49,934 bases of DNA from Rodentibacter genomosp. 1 (lineage in GTDB: Bacteria; Pseudomonadota; Gammaproteobacteria; Enterobacterales; Pasteurellaceae): the NCBI RefSeq assembly GCF_001999285.1, contig NZ_MLHN01000022.1, positions 1 to 49,934 on the forward strand. Reading direction: 5' to 3'. Under the pieces are notes generated by a model, which worked only from the letters and a program-made list of their open reading frames with translations, did not search any database and was not told the DNA's origin. Both the position numbers and the translations under genes were made by a program. Positions 1 to 9,684 of the stretch are shown one piece after another. Positions within the stretch are counted from its first letter, which is position 1. The number at the start of each line of letters is the position of its first letter.

Positions 1-542
1 ATAGTTATCGTCGGACCTTTAGAAGACTCTGGCTTAGGTTGAGGAGCCGTATTTTTACTTCCACTACTTCCACCAGCAGCAATTGCAATACCCGCAGCTA
101 ATGGTACTAATGCTAATAACCACCATGGGTTAAATACCCAGAAAGCACTAGAAAGCTCTTCTCCCCCTAGTGCTTGCGGTGCAGCACTTCCTTCGGTCAA
201 CATACTCACTGCATCTGCTTTTACACCAGATTCAGGAACATAGGCATAAATGCCACCACTTTCGTGTTGACCAACGATCAAATTGGTCACTTTTTCTGAG
301 TTCTCATCACCGTAGTAACCCTTAATCACCACATCCGAATACATATCTCCATCTTCTAGAAAGATTTTTAAATCTTTCCCTTCACGCTTAGCAATAATAT
401 TTTGTGGGCTAAATCCTGTTTGATCGTCAATCAATTGGTAGTTAGATTTATCTCTTGCCTCAAGAACTAATGCATCCCCTTTCTTAATTTTATGAGAGGC
501 AATCACTTTTTTTGCACTTAATACTTTTAATGTAGTCGACAT
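1..542 (-). CDS. Large BapA-like surface adhesin, N-terminal part (cut by window edge)
   Basis: This is the first 180 codons of a gene that runs off the left edge. The ATG at 542-540 follows AAGGA at a good distance. Residues 1-130 are beta-rich and resemble the prefix domain of BapA/LapF-type giant adhesins, which are secreted by type I systems and built from many Ig-like repeats. Residues 134-158 form a hydrophobic segment (FWVFNPWW, then LLALVPLAAGIAIAAGG), followed by a Ser/Gly/Pro-rich linker that would lead into the repeats. The gene lies 22 bp after the OmpA-like lipoprotein gene, so the two are probably one operon driven from upstream of 1437. The family call rests on the N-terminal pattern alone, because the repeat region and C-terminal secretion signal are outside the window. 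No USS is present in this stretch. Confidence 0.7.
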   Translation of the reverse strand, partial: MSTTLKVLSAKKVIASHKIKKGDALVLEARDKSNYQLIDDQTGFSPQNIIAKREGKDLKIFLEDGDMYSDVVIKGYYGDENSEKVTNLIVGQHESGGIYAYVPESGVKADAVSMLTEGSAAPQALGGEELSSAFWVFNPWWLLALVPLAAGIAIAAGGSSGSKNTAPQPKPESSKGPTIT

Positions 543-564
543 ATTAATTCCTTAGATACTAAAC

Positions 565-1437
565 TTATTTCGTTCCGTAAACCGTCACTTCAACACGACG
601 GTTCGGTAAATTACATTGTTTTTCTGCAGCCCCGGATAATCCACCACAGTTCGTCACAACAGGTTCTTTCTTACCATAGCCAATTGCTTTCACAGGTACG
701 GAAATACCCACTTGTTGTAACTGCTGTTTCACACTATTAGCTCGTTTCTCTGACAAGGAGAGGTTATAACTATCCGAGCCCAAATTATCTGAATGCCCTC
801 CCACAACAATGTGAGAAACATTTAAGGTTTTTACGTGAGTCATAAATTGTTCTAATTTTTCACGACCATCCGGAAGAATATCTTTATAGCTATATTTATC
901 AAAAGCGAATAATGCACTGCTATCTACTGCAATCGCTGCGATCACAACAGGCGGTTGACAGTTAGCTGCATTAGGCACCCTTGATAAGGTTTGATTCTCT
1001 TTCGGTAAATTTGCAATTTCTTGTTCAGCAATTGAACGCTCTACACGTTGTAAGTAAAGTTGCCCATTAGCCTCTTGCGATACCTTAACATATGCGACTT
1101 CACCTATAGGCAGCGTATAGCTCACCCCCTGTGTGCGATTACCAAATTTTTGATTTATGCTGAAAGATGTACTGAATAAATGTTTATCCGCGCATACCGG
1201 CACTGCACTGTAAGCATTTGGTAACAATGATGCTTGGTAGTTTCCATCTATATAAATATTGGTCGCAGGCCCCTGTAGATCTCCCTGGCGATAAAACACC
1301 GCTAAGGATTGGTTCTCACCCAGTTGGGCAGAAATTTTACTTTCGTTGAAGTTATTCCATACTTCTAATGGCTGACCATCACGTGAACAACCAGTCAAAG
1401 CATAAATAATGCCTAAACTAAGTAATGTTTTATTCAT
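565..1437 (-). CDS. OmpA-domain outer-membrane lipoprotein of the adhesin operon
   Basis: A 290-residue protein with a short lipoprotein signal ending in the lipobox LTGC (Cys17). The N-terminal 150 residues are a domain I do not recognise. The last 120 residues form an OmpA/MotB-like peptidoglycan-binding domain: FAFDKYSYKDILPDG, then GGHSDNLGSDSYNLSLSEKR, ending with RRVEV. It should sit in the outer membrane and hold onto peptidoglycan. OmpA-family proteins are often encoded beside type I secreted adhesins of the BapA/LapA kind, and here the adhesin gene follows 22 bp downstream, so a role in surface display or anchoring is inferred. AAGAGG precedes the ATG. Upstream lies the 20-copy heptanucleotide repeat, which may tune expression. 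Confidence 0.8.
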   Translation of the reverse strand: MNKTLLSLGIIYALTGCSRDGQPLEVWNNFNESKISAQLGENQSLAVFYRQGDLQGPATNIYIDGNYQASLLPNAYSAVPVCADKHLFSTSFSINQKFGNRTQGVSYTLPIGEVAYVKVSQEANGQLYLQRVERSIAEQEIANLPKENQTLSRVPNAANCQPPVVIAAIAVDSSALFAFDKYSYKDILPDGREKLEQFMTHVKTLNVSHIVVGGHSDNLGSDSYNLSLSEKRANSVKQQLQQVGISVPVKAIGYGKKEPVVTNCGGLSGAAEKQCNLPNRRVEVTVYGTK

Positions 1438-1550
1438 AAAAAAACCTCTTAAATAATTAAGTTATCAATAATAAAACAACCCAGCATGTTCAATTAAAAG
1501 CATCCTGAGAAGATTTAAGAAAAGTGTAGAAATCAGGAAAGGAAAAACCT

Positions 1551-1690
1551 AGTTGACAGTTGACAGTTGACAGTTGACAGTTGACAGTTGACAGTTGACA
1601 GTTGACAGTTGACAGTTGACAGTTGACAGTTGACAGTTGACAGTTGACAGTTGACAGTTGACAGTTGACAGTTGACAGTTGACAGTTGAC
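1551..1690. repeat. Heptanucleotide tandem repeat, 20 perfect copies of AGTTGAC
   Basis: Exactly 140 bp made of 20 uninterrupted copies of the 7-mer AGTTGAC. It lies 113 bp upstream of the OmpA-like lipoprotein start, between that gene and a candidate promoter at about 1722-1750, so it could sit in the transcribed leader. Simple-sequence tracts of this kind mutate by slippage. In H. influenzae, heptamer repeats upstream of hmw1A and hmw2A grade adhesin expression by copy number. The same role for the adhesin operon here is inference. Confidence 0.97.
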
Positions 1691-1721
1691 ACATTTTTAT
1701 CCCTAATATGTTTAAGTCAAG

Positions 1722-1787
1722 ATTTATTCCATATTTGTTGTATTGGTCAAACTAGCACTAGCACCAACTGCTTAGGGGTACTACCTA
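1722..1787 (-). promoter_or_regulatory. Candidate promoter and activator region of the adhesin operon
   Basis: On the minus strand, TTGACC (1750-1745) is followed after 17 bp by ATAAAT (1727-1722), a fair sigma-70 promoter. Directly upstream of the -35, positions 1751-1787 form a GC-richer island in very AT-rich DNA. It carries tandem CTAGCA units and the near-palindrome GGTACTACC (1777-1785), which looks like an activator site. The heptanucleotide repeat would then fall in the untranslated leader. No start site is proven. Confidence 0.45.
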
Positions 1788-2236
1788 ATTTTCGTTAAAA
1801 TTTAAAGAAAAATTTACAACTCAACAAGCTTATTTACAAAAATTTACATAAACTCATCTTTTTATAAACAAAAGTTATTTAAACTTAACCACACTTTGTA
1901 TATAAAACATCCCTAATTGTCATAGATTGATACGTTAATTAGACTAAGCCATCACAAATGTTAAAGAATTTAGACTCCTTAATTTGAAAGCAAGTCGTTC
2001 TATTACCAGTTTCACTAAATAACGGAACCCTTTACTCTTATCTCATTCATTTCTCATTTCGTTACGACTCTCAAAAGACTACATTAAAAATAAGATAGCT
2101 ATTGAATCCTCCCAATCCTTCTACATTAGGGAAATATTGGGAAAACTCATACAGAACGAAAAATCAAAAAAACTGACTTTTCACTCTAACAGTGATAGGA
2201 TAGGAGAATTGCTAAGACATAAACATCGTGATAATC

Positions 2237-3172
2237 ATGTCGACCATTTTAAGAATTGCTACTCGTCAAAGTCCGCTTGCGCTATGGCAAGCGAATTTTG
2301 TTAAAGATCGTTTAGAAGCGCTTCATCCTAGTCTCTCCGTGGAACTTGTGCCCATGATCACCAAAGGTGATGTCATTCTTGATACGCCTTTGGCGAAAAT
2401 TGGAGGAAAAGGCTTATTCGTTAAAGAATTAGAAAATGCGTTGTTAGAGAAACGGGCCGATATTGCCGTGCATTCCATGAAAGATGTTCCGATGCAATTT
2501 CCTGAAGGGCTTGGATTAAGTGTGATTTGTAAACGAGAAGATCCACGTGATGCCTTTGTTTCCAATCGCTATACATCACTTGACAAGTTACCTAAAGGGG
2601 CGATTGTTGGTACATCAAGTTTACGCCGTCAATGTCAGTTAAAGCAATTACGACCGGATTTAGATATTCGCTCATTACGTGGCAATGTCGGCACGCGTTT
2701 AAGTAAATTAGATAAGGGGGAATACGATGCGATTATCCTTGCTGCAGCGGGATTAATTCGCCTAGGAATGGAAGAACGCATTACTTCCTTTATTGATACC
2801 AGCCTTTCTTTACCTGCTGCCGGTCAGGGTGCTATCGGGATAGAATGTCGAACAGATGATATTGCCGTGCAAACATTACTTGCCCCTCTTTCAGATCAAG
2901 AAACCACAGCCTGTGTATTAGCGGAAAGAGCGATGAATGCTCATTTACAGGGAGGCTGCCAGGTGCCTATTGGTGGCTATGCAGTATTAGAAAACAACCA
3001 GATTTATTTAAGAGCCCTTGTTGGTGAACTTGACGGTTCATCCCTTATCAAAGCGGAAGGAAAAAGTGCGGTTGAAAATGCAGAAGAATTAGGTGTTCAA
3101 ATCGCAGAGCAACTGCTCAGCCAAGGTGCGGATCGTATTCTTAGCAAAGTTTATGCCCAAGGGGAGCAATAA
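2237..3172 (+). CDS. hemC: Porphobilinogen deaminase (hydroxymethylbilane synthase)
   Basis: Polymerises four porphobilinogen molecules into hydroxymethylbilane in the cytoplasmic haem pathway. The protein starts [18 protein letters not shown], closely matching the start of E. coli HemC, so the ATG at 2237 is preferred; a GTG at 2228 in the same frame would add three residues. Family signatures present are [36 protein letters not shown] and LPAAGQGA. The dipyrromethane cofactor cysteine lies in [10 protein letters not shown] (Cys241, equivalent to E. coli Cys242). At about 311 residues it is full length. It is the first gene of hemCDXY and overlaps hemD by one base (TAATG). H. influenzae is a haem auxotroph that lacks this pathway, so an intact copy is informative about the organism. 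Confidence 0.97.
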   Translation: MSTILRIATRQSPLALWQANFVKDRLEALHPSLSVELVPMITKGDVILDTPLAKIGGKGLFVKELENALLEKRADIAVHSMKDVPMQFPEGLGLSVICKREDPRDAFVSNRYTSLDKLPKGAIVGTSSLRRQCQLKQLRPDLDIRSLRGNVGTRLSKLDKGEYDAIILAAAGLIRLGMEERITSFIDTSLSLPAAGQGAIGIECRTDDIAVQTLLAPLSDQETTACVLAERAMNAHLQGGCQVPIGGYAVLENNQIYLRALVGELDGSSLIKAEGKSAVENAEELGVQIAEQLLSQGADRILSKVYAQGEQ

Positions 3173-3912
3173 TGGCTGTGCTCGTCACTCGTCCCGATGA
3201 ACGAGGAAAACAACTGGTTGACTTACTCAATCAATCGGGAGTCGTAGCATTGCATTTACCTTTATTTACCTTTGAAAGTGGCAATGATCTTGGCGATCTC
3301 CCCAAGAAACTAAACCAGCTCAACACCGGCGATTATGTCTTCCTTGTCTCTAAAAGTGCGGTCGATTTTTCCGTGAGAACCTTGAAAGAAACCGGTTTTT
3401 CTTGGCGTGAAGATTTACAATACTTTACGGTCGGGCAGAGAACCGCGCAGTATTTTTCTTGTCAAAGCGAGCAAATTACCCGTTATCCTATTTCACAAGA
3501 AAATAGTGAAGCTTTACTTGCCCTTCCCCCTATGCAGCAACTTAATGGAAAACAGATTTTAATTTTACGTGGCAATGGCGGACGGGAATATTTTGCCGAA
3601 CAAGCAAGACAACGGGGGGCAAATGTCGATATTTTGGAATGTTACCGCCGAGAACCTATTAATTATAATAGAGAGGAGCAAACCAGCATCTGTAAACGCT
3701 CCGGTGTGGATACTTTAGTCGTCACCAGCATAGAAATTTTGCAAGCACTCATTGAATTTGTTCCGGAAAATGAGCAGAATTGGCTTAAAAATTGTCGCTT
3801 AGTAGCAGTAAGCCCACGAATCGCTGAAGCTGCAAAAAGACAAGGCTGGCAAACCGTTATCTTATCGCCAAAAGCAGATAATCAAACTTTGTTAAAAACA
3901 TTACTTAGCTAA
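3172..3912 (+). CDS. hemD: Uroporphyrinogen-III synthase
   Basis: Closes and isomerises hydroxymethylbilane to uroporphyrinogen III, the step after HemC. The 246 residues match the usual length. This family diverges strongly, but the N-terminal VTRPDERGKQLVDLL, the central LILRGNGGREYF, the segment ECYRREP and the C-terminal VAVSPRIAEAAKRQGW are typical. Its ATG overlaps the hemC stop as TAATG, which implies translational coupling. It is followed 21 bp later by hemX. A USS lies inside the gene near 3352. The call rests on both sequence pattern and operon position. Confidence 0.93.
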   Translation: MAVLVTRPDERGKQLVDLLNQSGVVALHLPLFTFESGNDLGDLPKKLNQLNTGDYVFLVSKSAVDFSVRTLKETGFSWREDLQYFTVGQRTAQYFSCQSEQITRYPISQENSEALLALPPMQQLNGKQILILRGNGGREYFAEQARQRGANVDILECYRREPINYNREEQTSICKRSGVDTLVVTSIEILQALIEFVPENEQNWLKNCRLVAVSPRIAEAAKRQGWQTVILSPKADNQTLLKTLLS

Positions 3913-3933
3913 ATGACCTAATAAGGAATGAAT

Positions 3934-5184
3934 ATGACGAAAAATCAATCAAATGAAGTGCTAGAAAATCTTGATGATAGCGTACAAAATACGGTTGAAA
4001 ATCAAGCAGATACACTCTCCCAAGCACCTCAAACTATCGTAAAAAAAAGTGGAACGGGGTTAAGTTTGCTCGCTATTTTAATCGCCTTGAGCGTGGGAGG
4101 CGCAGGCTATTATTTTGGTCAACAGCAAGTGAGCGAAATTCAACAAAAATTGACCGCACTTGAAGGGCAAATGATTCAAACAACGCTCAATCCTTCCGCC
4201 GAAAATAGTCAAGCGCAAGTTGTTACTCTTGAAAAAGCCAATGCTGAAATACAAGGCAAAGTAAGCCAGCTTGAACAGCAGATTTCTGCAAAAGAACAAG
4301 CCTTGAGTGCCATACGTCAACAGCTTGATTATGTGAGTAAACAAGCAGCAGCACAACAACCTAATGATTGGTTATTTTCTGAAGCTGACTTCTTATTAAA
4401 CAATGCGTTACGTAAATTAGTCTTAGACAACGATGTCGATACCGGCGTATCTTTGTTAAAACTTGCCGATGAAACACTCGCAAAAATAAATAATACCGAT
4501 GCAATAGCCGTTCGATCTGCCATAAATCAAGATCTGAAACAACTCCTTTCAGTGGATAGTATCGATCAAAACTCCGTCATGCAACGTCTCTCCCAATTAG
4601 CAAACTCCGTGGATGAACTGCCTGCACTCAATGTCAATTTTGGCGATGATCCAAATTCAGAGAAATTATCCGATTCTTTAGACGATTGGCAGGCAAATGC
4701 AGAAAAAAGTGCGGTTTCTTTTTTAAATCATTTTATTCGGATTACGCCAAAACAAGGGGCGGATAAAAAAGAATTACTCGCACCAAATCAAGACATTTAT
4801 TTACGTGAAAATATCCGCCTTCGTTTGCAATTAGCCATTATGGCAGTACCACGCCAGCAAAATGACTTATACAAACAATCGTTAGATGCTGTAGCAACTT
4901 GGGTGCGTAGCTATTTTGATACCGATACTGAAGTGACTCAAAGCTTCTTAAAATCCGTTGACGAGTTGGCCGAACTCTCAGTTTATGTGGATGTACCAAA
5001 CCAATTACAAAGTTTGAATTTGTTGGATAAACACCTCAATCGTGTACCGGTAGATGTACAAAAAATTGAAATTCAAGCAGAAAAAGCTTTCAATGAACCA
5101 CCTAAAACAGAGGAAGCAAATAGTCAAGACGAACCGAAAGGCGTTTCCTCAGAGGAAAAACCAACAGCCGAGCCACAACAATAA
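3934..5184 (+). CDS. hemX: HemX inner-membrane protein
   Basis: A 416-residue HemX-family protein (often annotated as a uroporphyrinogen-III C-methyltransferase, although no methyltransferase motif is visible). It has a short cytoplasmic N-terminus, one membrane helix at about residues 43-62 (LLAILIALSVGGAGYYFG), then a Gln-rich coiled coil and a large periplasmic domain containing DWLFSEADFLLNNALRKL. The C-terminal 35 residues are a Glu/Pro-rich tail. The start at 3934 is chosen because AAGGA at 3923-3927 is six bases away; the in-frame ATG at 3928 directly abuts that site. It lies between hemD and hemY. Its exact role in haem synthesis is not settled in any organism. USS copies occur near 4157 and 4706. 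Confidence 0.93.
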   Translation: MTKNQSNEVLENLDDSVQNTVENQADTLSQAPQTIVKKSGTGLSLLAILIALSVGGAGYYFGQQQVSEIQQKLTALEGQMIQTTLNPSAENSQAQVVTLEKANAEIQGKVSQLEQQISAKEQALSAIRQQLDYVSKQAAAQQPNDWLFSEADFLLNNALRKLVLDNDVDTGVSLLKLADETLAKINNTDAIAVRSAINQDLKQLLSVDSIDQNSVMQRLSQLANSVDELPALNVNFGDDPNSEKLSDSLDDWQANAEKSAVSFLNHFIRITPKQGADKKELLAPNQDIYLRENIRLRLQLAIMAVPRQQNDLYKQSLDAVATWVRSYFDTDTEVTQSFLKSVDELAELSVYVDVPNQLQSLNLLDKHLNRVPVDVQKIEIQAEKAFNEPPKTEEANSQDEPKGVSSEEKPTAEPQQ

Positions 5185-5193
5185 GGATAGACT

Positions 5194-6465
5194 ATGTTTA
5201 GAACACTCTTTTTAATGCTGGCTTTACTCGCCGGATTAATTGCAGGGCCCTATCTTTCAGGTCAGCAAGGTTATGTGCGAATTGAAACGGCAAACAATAT
5301 TTATGAGATGTCCATCACAACTTTAGTTATTTTATTTATCGCAACACTTGCAATAATTTATGCGGCAGAATGGATAGTGAACCGTTTTTTACGTTTAAGT
5401 AATAACACTTATAGTTGGTTTTCACGCCGTAAACGGGTAAAAGCCCAAAAACAAACCCTTGAGGGTTTAATGAAAATGAATGAGGGGGATTATGCCAAAG
5501 CAGAAAAACTCATCGGAAAAAATGCGAAACATTCTGAAGAACCCATTCTGAACTTAATCAAAGCCGCTGAAGCAGCACAACAACGTGGTGATGAATTTAG
5601 TGCAAACCGCTATTTAATTGAAGCAACAGAGCTCGCCGGTTCAGACAACTTGATTGTAGAAATTACCCGCACTCGAATTCTATTACAACAGCGTAAACTA
5701 CCGGCTGCACGTAGTTCAGTAGATAGCTTGTTGGAAATGACAGACCGCAATAAAGAGGTCTTAAAATTAGCTGTTGAAATTTATACTCAATCCAAAGCCT
5801 ATCAAGCCCTTGATAATATTCTAGAGCCAATCCAACGTTCAGACTTGTATTCTGAGGAAGAGTTTAAAGCATTGCAAATGAAAACCGAAAATGGTTTACT
5901 TGATGAAAAAATGAATGAAGAAGGGGTCGATGGCTTACTCGCTTGGTGGGAAGAGCAACCACGCCGTCGCCGTAACGATTTAGACTTAAAGGTGGCGTTG
6001 ATTGAACGATTAATTGATTGTAATGATCACGAATCTGCCTATGAATTTACTCTTGAGGTGTTGAAAAAATGGGGCGATAACACACCATTAAGCCAGACAC
6101 TTTGCACACAAATAACACGTTTACAACCAGTTGATAATACTAAATTAATCAAAATAATAGAAAAACGAGCAAAACGTACGGATGAAAATCAACAATGTAG
6201 TCTCCAACGTTCCCTTGGCTATTTGTATGTCCGTAACAATGAATTTGCTAAAGCAGCCGAGTCATTCAAGAAAGTCATAGGTTGTCCAAAAGAGCTTGAA
6301 TCAAACGATACCATGATGGCGGCTTATGTTTTTGAACAAGTCGGAGATAAAGCGATGGCAGAAAAAATCCGTCAAGAAAGCCTACACCATGCAATGTCGA
6401 TCCAACCTAACGAGGTAGATAAAACTGAAGAAAATCCTACCGCACTTTTAGAAGAAAAAGCATAG
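5194..6465 (+). CDS. hemY: HemY TPR membrane protein
   Basis: A 423-residue proteobacterial HemY (unrelated to the Bacillus protoporphyrinogen oxidase of that name). Two N-terminal membrane helices (about residues 3-22 and 40-60) are followed by a basic linker [10 protein letters not shown] and a TPR-type cytoplasmic domain, including [19 protein letters not shown] and the late repeat [20 protein letters not shown]. It begins 9 bp after hemX with AAGGA upstream, and it is the last gene of the hem operon; a strong terminator follows at 6471-6503. Its precise role is unknown; it is thought to support late haem biosynthesis. Confidence 0.93.
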   Translation: MFRTLFLMLALLAGLIAGPYLSGQQGYVRIETANNIYEMSITTLVILFIATLAIIYAAEWIVNRFLRLSNNTYSWFSRRKRVKAQKQTLEGLMKMNEGDYAKAEKLIGKNAKHSEEPILNLIKAAEAAQQRGDEFSANRYLIEATELAGSDNLIVEITRTRILLQQRKLPAARSSVDSLLEMTDRNKEVLKLAVEIYTQSKAYQALDNILEPIQRSDLYSEEEFKALQMKTENGLLDEKMNEEGVDGLLAWWEEQPRRRRNDLDLKVALIERLIDCNDHESAYEFTLEVLKKWGDNTPLSQTLCTQITRLQPVDNTKLIKIIEKRAKRTDENQQCSLQRSLGYLYVRNNEFAKAAESFKKVIGCPKELESNDTMMAAYVFEQVGDKAMAEKIRQESLHHAMSIQPNEVDKTEENPTALLEEKA

Positions 6466-6470
6466 TAGAA

Positions 6471-6503
6471 AAGGCGCAATATTTGTTTATTGCGCCTTAA
6501 TTT
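6471..6503. terminator. Terminator between convergent hemY and ispF
   Basis: An 11-bp perfect stem, AAGGCGCAATA with TATTGCGCCTT around a 6-base loop (6471-6498), is followed by AATTTTAT on the plus strand and preceded by A-rich sequence that gives a T-rich tail on the minus strand. It can serve both convergent operons. Confidence 0.9.
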
Positions 6504-6510
6504 TATCCGG

Positions 6511-6990
6511 TTAGATTGATTTCAGAAGCAACACGACTGCTTCACTGGCGATTCCTTCGCTTCTTCCGGTAAAACCTAATTTTTCTGTCGTTGTCGCTTT
6601 CACATTGACTTGCTCGATATCGCAGCTCAAGTCATCGGCAATCACCGCTCGCATATCATCAATATAAGGACGCATTTTAGGTGCTTGAGCAATAATGGTG
6701 ACATCAACATTACCTACTTTATAGCCTTTCTCTTTCACTTGGCGAAAAGCCTCTCTTAACAAACCTCGGCTATCGGCATTTTTATATTGCATATCGGTAT
6801 CGGGAAAAAGTTTTCCTATATCCCCTAACGCAGCAGCCCCTAACAGAGCATCCGTCAATGCGTGAAGGGCAACATCACCATCAGAATGAGCAATAAAACC
6901 TGTATGATAAGGAATTTCAACGCCACCAATAATTAATGGTCTATCTTCACCAAAGGCGTGTACATCAAAGCCGTGTCCAATTCTTATCAT
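6511..6990 (-). CDS. ispF: 2-C-methyl-D-erythritol 2,4-cyclodiphosphate synthase
   Basis: Cyclises CDP-methylerythritol phosphate to MEcPP, the fifth step of the MEP isoprenoid pathway. The 159 residues are the standard length. The zinc ligands are visible as Asp9 and His11 in GHGFDVHAF and His43 in [19 protein letters not shown] and the C-terminal [16 protein letters not shown] are also typical. The start overlaps the ispD stop by one base (TAATG), giving the common ispD-ispF pair behind ftsB. Confidence 0.97.
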   Translation of the reverse strand: MIRIGHGFDVHAFGEDRPLIIGGVEIPYHTGFIAHSDGDVALHALTDALLGAAALGDIGKLFPDTDMQYKNADSRGLLREAFRQVKEKGYKVGNVDVTIIAQAPKMRPYIDDMRAVIADDLSCDIEQVNVKATTTEKLGFTGRSEGIASEAVVLLLKSI

Positions 6991-7670
6991 TATATTTTCC
7001 TTGTTAAATAAAATTCTGCTAATGCGAGGTCTTCAGGTCTTGTCACTTTGATATTATCACGCCTTCCTTCGATCAAGTGCGGTCGAAATCCGGCAAGTTC
7101 CATCGCTGAAGCCTCATCTGTAATAACACAATGTTGTTTTAATCCGTTATCAAGGGCATGTTTTAGCAAATCTGCTCGAAAAAATTGTGGTGTTTGAGCT
7201 TGCCAAAGTTGTGAGCGATCCTCTGTTGTAAGAATATCTCCCAATTCATCACTGCGTTTAATCGTATCCGTTACCGGAATGGCAAGAATTGCCCCATGCT
7301 CATCATTGATTTCTAGTAGCTTATTTAAATCCGTTTCTGTTAAACAAGGTCTTGCGGCATCATGCACTAATGCCCACGCATTTTCTTCGCTAATCGCTTC
7401 TAACGCATTTAAAACCGATGCAGCTCTAGTCTCCCCCCCCTCGACAAGTTGAATTTTTTTATGAGTGAGAACGGAAAGTGCCGAGACATACGGATCATCT
7501 TTTCCTACCGCCACAATAATTCGGGAAATCCTAGGATGATCAATCATGATACGCAGAGTATGCTCTAAAATCGTTTTACCTAAAACTGTTAAATATTGTT
7601 TCGGTCTATCCGCGTTCATTCTCGAACCCACCCCAGCCGCGGGGATAATCGCAATAATCGTTCGTGACAT
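6990..7670 (-). CDS. ispD: 2-C-methyl-D-erythritol 4-phosphate cytidylyltransferase
   Basis: Transfers CMP from CTP to methylerythritol phosphate in the MEP pathway. The nucleotide-binding start [19 protein letters not shown], the active-site segment VHDAARPCL and the C-terminal [18 protein letters not shown] are all present in 226 residues. It overlaps both ftsB upstream and ispF downstream by one base, so the three genes are translationally coupled. The codons for VEGGET contain a run of eight G (plus-strand C at 7433-7440), an unusual slippage-prone tract in an essential gene. Confidence 0.97.
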   Translation of the reverse strand: MSRTIIAIIPAAGVGSRMNADRPKQYLTVLGKTILEHTLRIMIDHPRISRIIVAVGKDDPYVSALSVLTHKKIQLVEGGETRAASVLNALEAISEENAWALVHDAARPCLTETDLNKLLEINDEHGAILAIPVTDTIKRSDELGDILTTEDRSQLWQAQTPQFFRADLLKHALDNGLKQHCVITDEASAMELAGFRPHLIEGRRDNIKVTRPEDLALAEFYLTRKI

Positions 7671-7948
7671 TATTTATGCTCTTTCACAATGTGGTAGAAG
7701 ATCTCGTTTTCTTTTACAAGATCATGTTGCATTCTGGCACGCTCTTCAATAGATTCAAACCCTTTCGTTAAGCCTTGAATTTCCGCTGAAATCATTTGGT
7801 TTCTCTGCACGAGTTTTTCATTTTCAGCTTTATTTTCAATGATCTGCGCTGAAATGGCTTTATAATCCAAATAGCCATTCTTGCCAAACCAAAGATCGTA
7901 TTGGAAAAGCGCAAGAATCCCCACAAGTATGACAATAAATATCCGCAT
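7670..7948 (-). CDS. ftsB: Cell division protein FtsB
   Basis: A 92-residue bitopic protein of the FtsQLB divisome complex. A single membrane helix (about residues 3-20, [18 protein letters not shown]) is followed by FGKNGYLDY and a periplasmic coiled coil ([20 protein letters not shown]), then the conserved EERAR. The start at 7948 ([10 protein letters not shown]) matches family members; an in-frame upstream ATG at 7984 would add 12 residues before the helix and has no better ribosome site. It heads the ftsB-ispD-ispF operon, the usual gammaproteobacterial order. Confidence 0.93.
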   Translation of the reverse strand: MRIFIVILVGILALFQYDLWFGKNGYLDYKAISAQIIENKAENEKLVQRNQMISAEIQGLTKGFESIEERARMQHDLVKENEIFYHIVKEHK

Positions 7949-8070
7949 AATTATTTTGTCTAGCTTACTGTAAAAAATGCCCATAGTTTATCTTGAAATA
8001 ACAATAAAGGCGATGGAAAAGTGCGGTCAAATTTTGTGTATTTTTTCATCACCTATTAAATGGGACTAAA

Positions 8071-8086
8071 TGTGATCTTAATCACA
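8071..8086. promoter_or_regulatory. CRP-type site upstream of e(P4)
   Basis: TGTGATCTTAATCACA is a near-perfect CRP palindrome (TGTGA-N6-TCACA) flanked by AAA and AATT. A -10-like TATACT follows at 8147-8152, which puts the site about 80 bp upstream of the likely transcript start. That is compatible with class I activation of the e(P4) gene by cAMP-CRP. Confidence 0.75.
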
Positions 8087-8177
8087 AATTTACGAGAATA
8101 GCTCCTCAATAAAATGAAATTTCATCGAATCTCAAAGAAAACTTGCTATACTTTTTCCGCCCTATTTTATCTTCTAA

Positions 8178-9011
<834 letters not shown>

Positions 9012-9027
9012 TCATTGATTGAAGATA

Positions 9028-9055
9028 AAGCGTTGTAAGAAGCAACGCTTTTTTA
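9028..9055 (+). terminator. Terminator of the e(P4) gene
   Basis: AAGCGTTG pairs with CAACGCTT around a 7-base loop, followed directly by TTTTATA. It lies 17 bp after the stop and faces the convergent fabR end. Confidence 0.9.
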
Positions 9056-9057
9056 TA

Positions 9058-9684
9058 TTACGTTTGCTGAGCCTGTTTTTCTTTATCAGCGGCAAAATCT
9101 GCCCCTTTTGCAATCATACGTAATTGTAAAATCACGCGTTGTTTGAGTTGCTCACGTTCTTGTTTGGTCATATCTAACGCATTTGCACCGGCAGTAAAGA
9201 CAATCGTCACAATCCCTTCCGCCTGCACATAGGCAATATATTGTGGATATTGATGTTTATGAGCAATATATTCCGCTAGTTCATCTACAAAATGTTTAAT
9301 TTCTCTTGCTGCGGCAGTACGGAATGCCTGCGATGTCCCCGAACTTTCCCGTAATAATAATCGGAATACGTTCGTACTGTTGGTAATAAATTCAAAGAAC
9401 GTATCAACTGACACAGCAATCACACTCCCACCGGCATCAATACGTTTACGAGCTTGACGCATAAGTTGGCGTAAAATCAATCCTGCTTCATCTACCATTT
9501 CTAAACCTAACTCATCCATATCACTAAAATGGCGATAAAAAGAGGTAGGGGCGATACCTGCCTCACGGGCAACCTCTCGCAAACTCAAATTAGAGAAACT
9601 TTTCTCTGCACTGAGTTGGTTAAATGCGGCATCCACCAAAGCACGACGGGTTTTTTCTTTTTGAATTGCACGAATGCCCGCCAT
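9058..9684 (-). CDS. fabR: FabR, TetR-family repressor of unsaturated fatty acid synthesis
   Basis: A 208-residue TetR-type regulator that aligns along its whole length with E. coli FabR, including [21 protein letters not shown], the helix-turn-helix [40 protein letters not shown] and the C-terminal [16 protein letters not shown]. FabR represses fabB and fabA in response to the saturated/unsaturated acyl balance. Its ATG overlaps the oxyR stop as TAATG, so it is co-translated with oxyR; the oxyR-fabR pairing is also known from enterobacteria. Confidence 0.95.
   Translation of the reverse strand: MAGIRAIQKEKTRRALVDAAFNQLSAEKSFSNLSLREVAREAGIAPTSFYRHFSDMDELGLEMVDEAGLILRQLMRQARKRIDAGGSVIAVSVDTFFEFITNSTNVFRLLLRESSGTSQAFRTAAAREIKHFVDELAEYIAHKHQYPQYIAYVQAEGIVTIVFTAGANALDMTKQEREQLKQRVILQLRMIAKGADFAADKEKQAQQT

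Larger units (their letters stand above)
1438..2236. other. 800-bp intergenic region between the adhesin operon and hemC
   Basis: Apart from the heptanucleotide repeat and the candidate minus-strand promoter, this stretch is very AT-rich and has no convincing coding sequence, RNA gene or USS. In enterobacteria cyaA lies beside hemC; nothing like cyaA is visible here. The last 70 bp must hold the hemC promoter, but no clear -10/-35 pair can be picked out. AGGAG at 2202-2206 is far (about 30 bp) from the preferred hemC start. Confidence 0.6.

Noticed and set aside
1551-1690. CRISPR array
   Set aside because: The unit is 7 bp with no spacers; it is a simple-sequence tandem repeat.
2228-2236. 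GTG at 2228 as the hemC start
   Set aside because: It adds three residues not seen in relatives and has no better ribosome site than the ATG at 2237.
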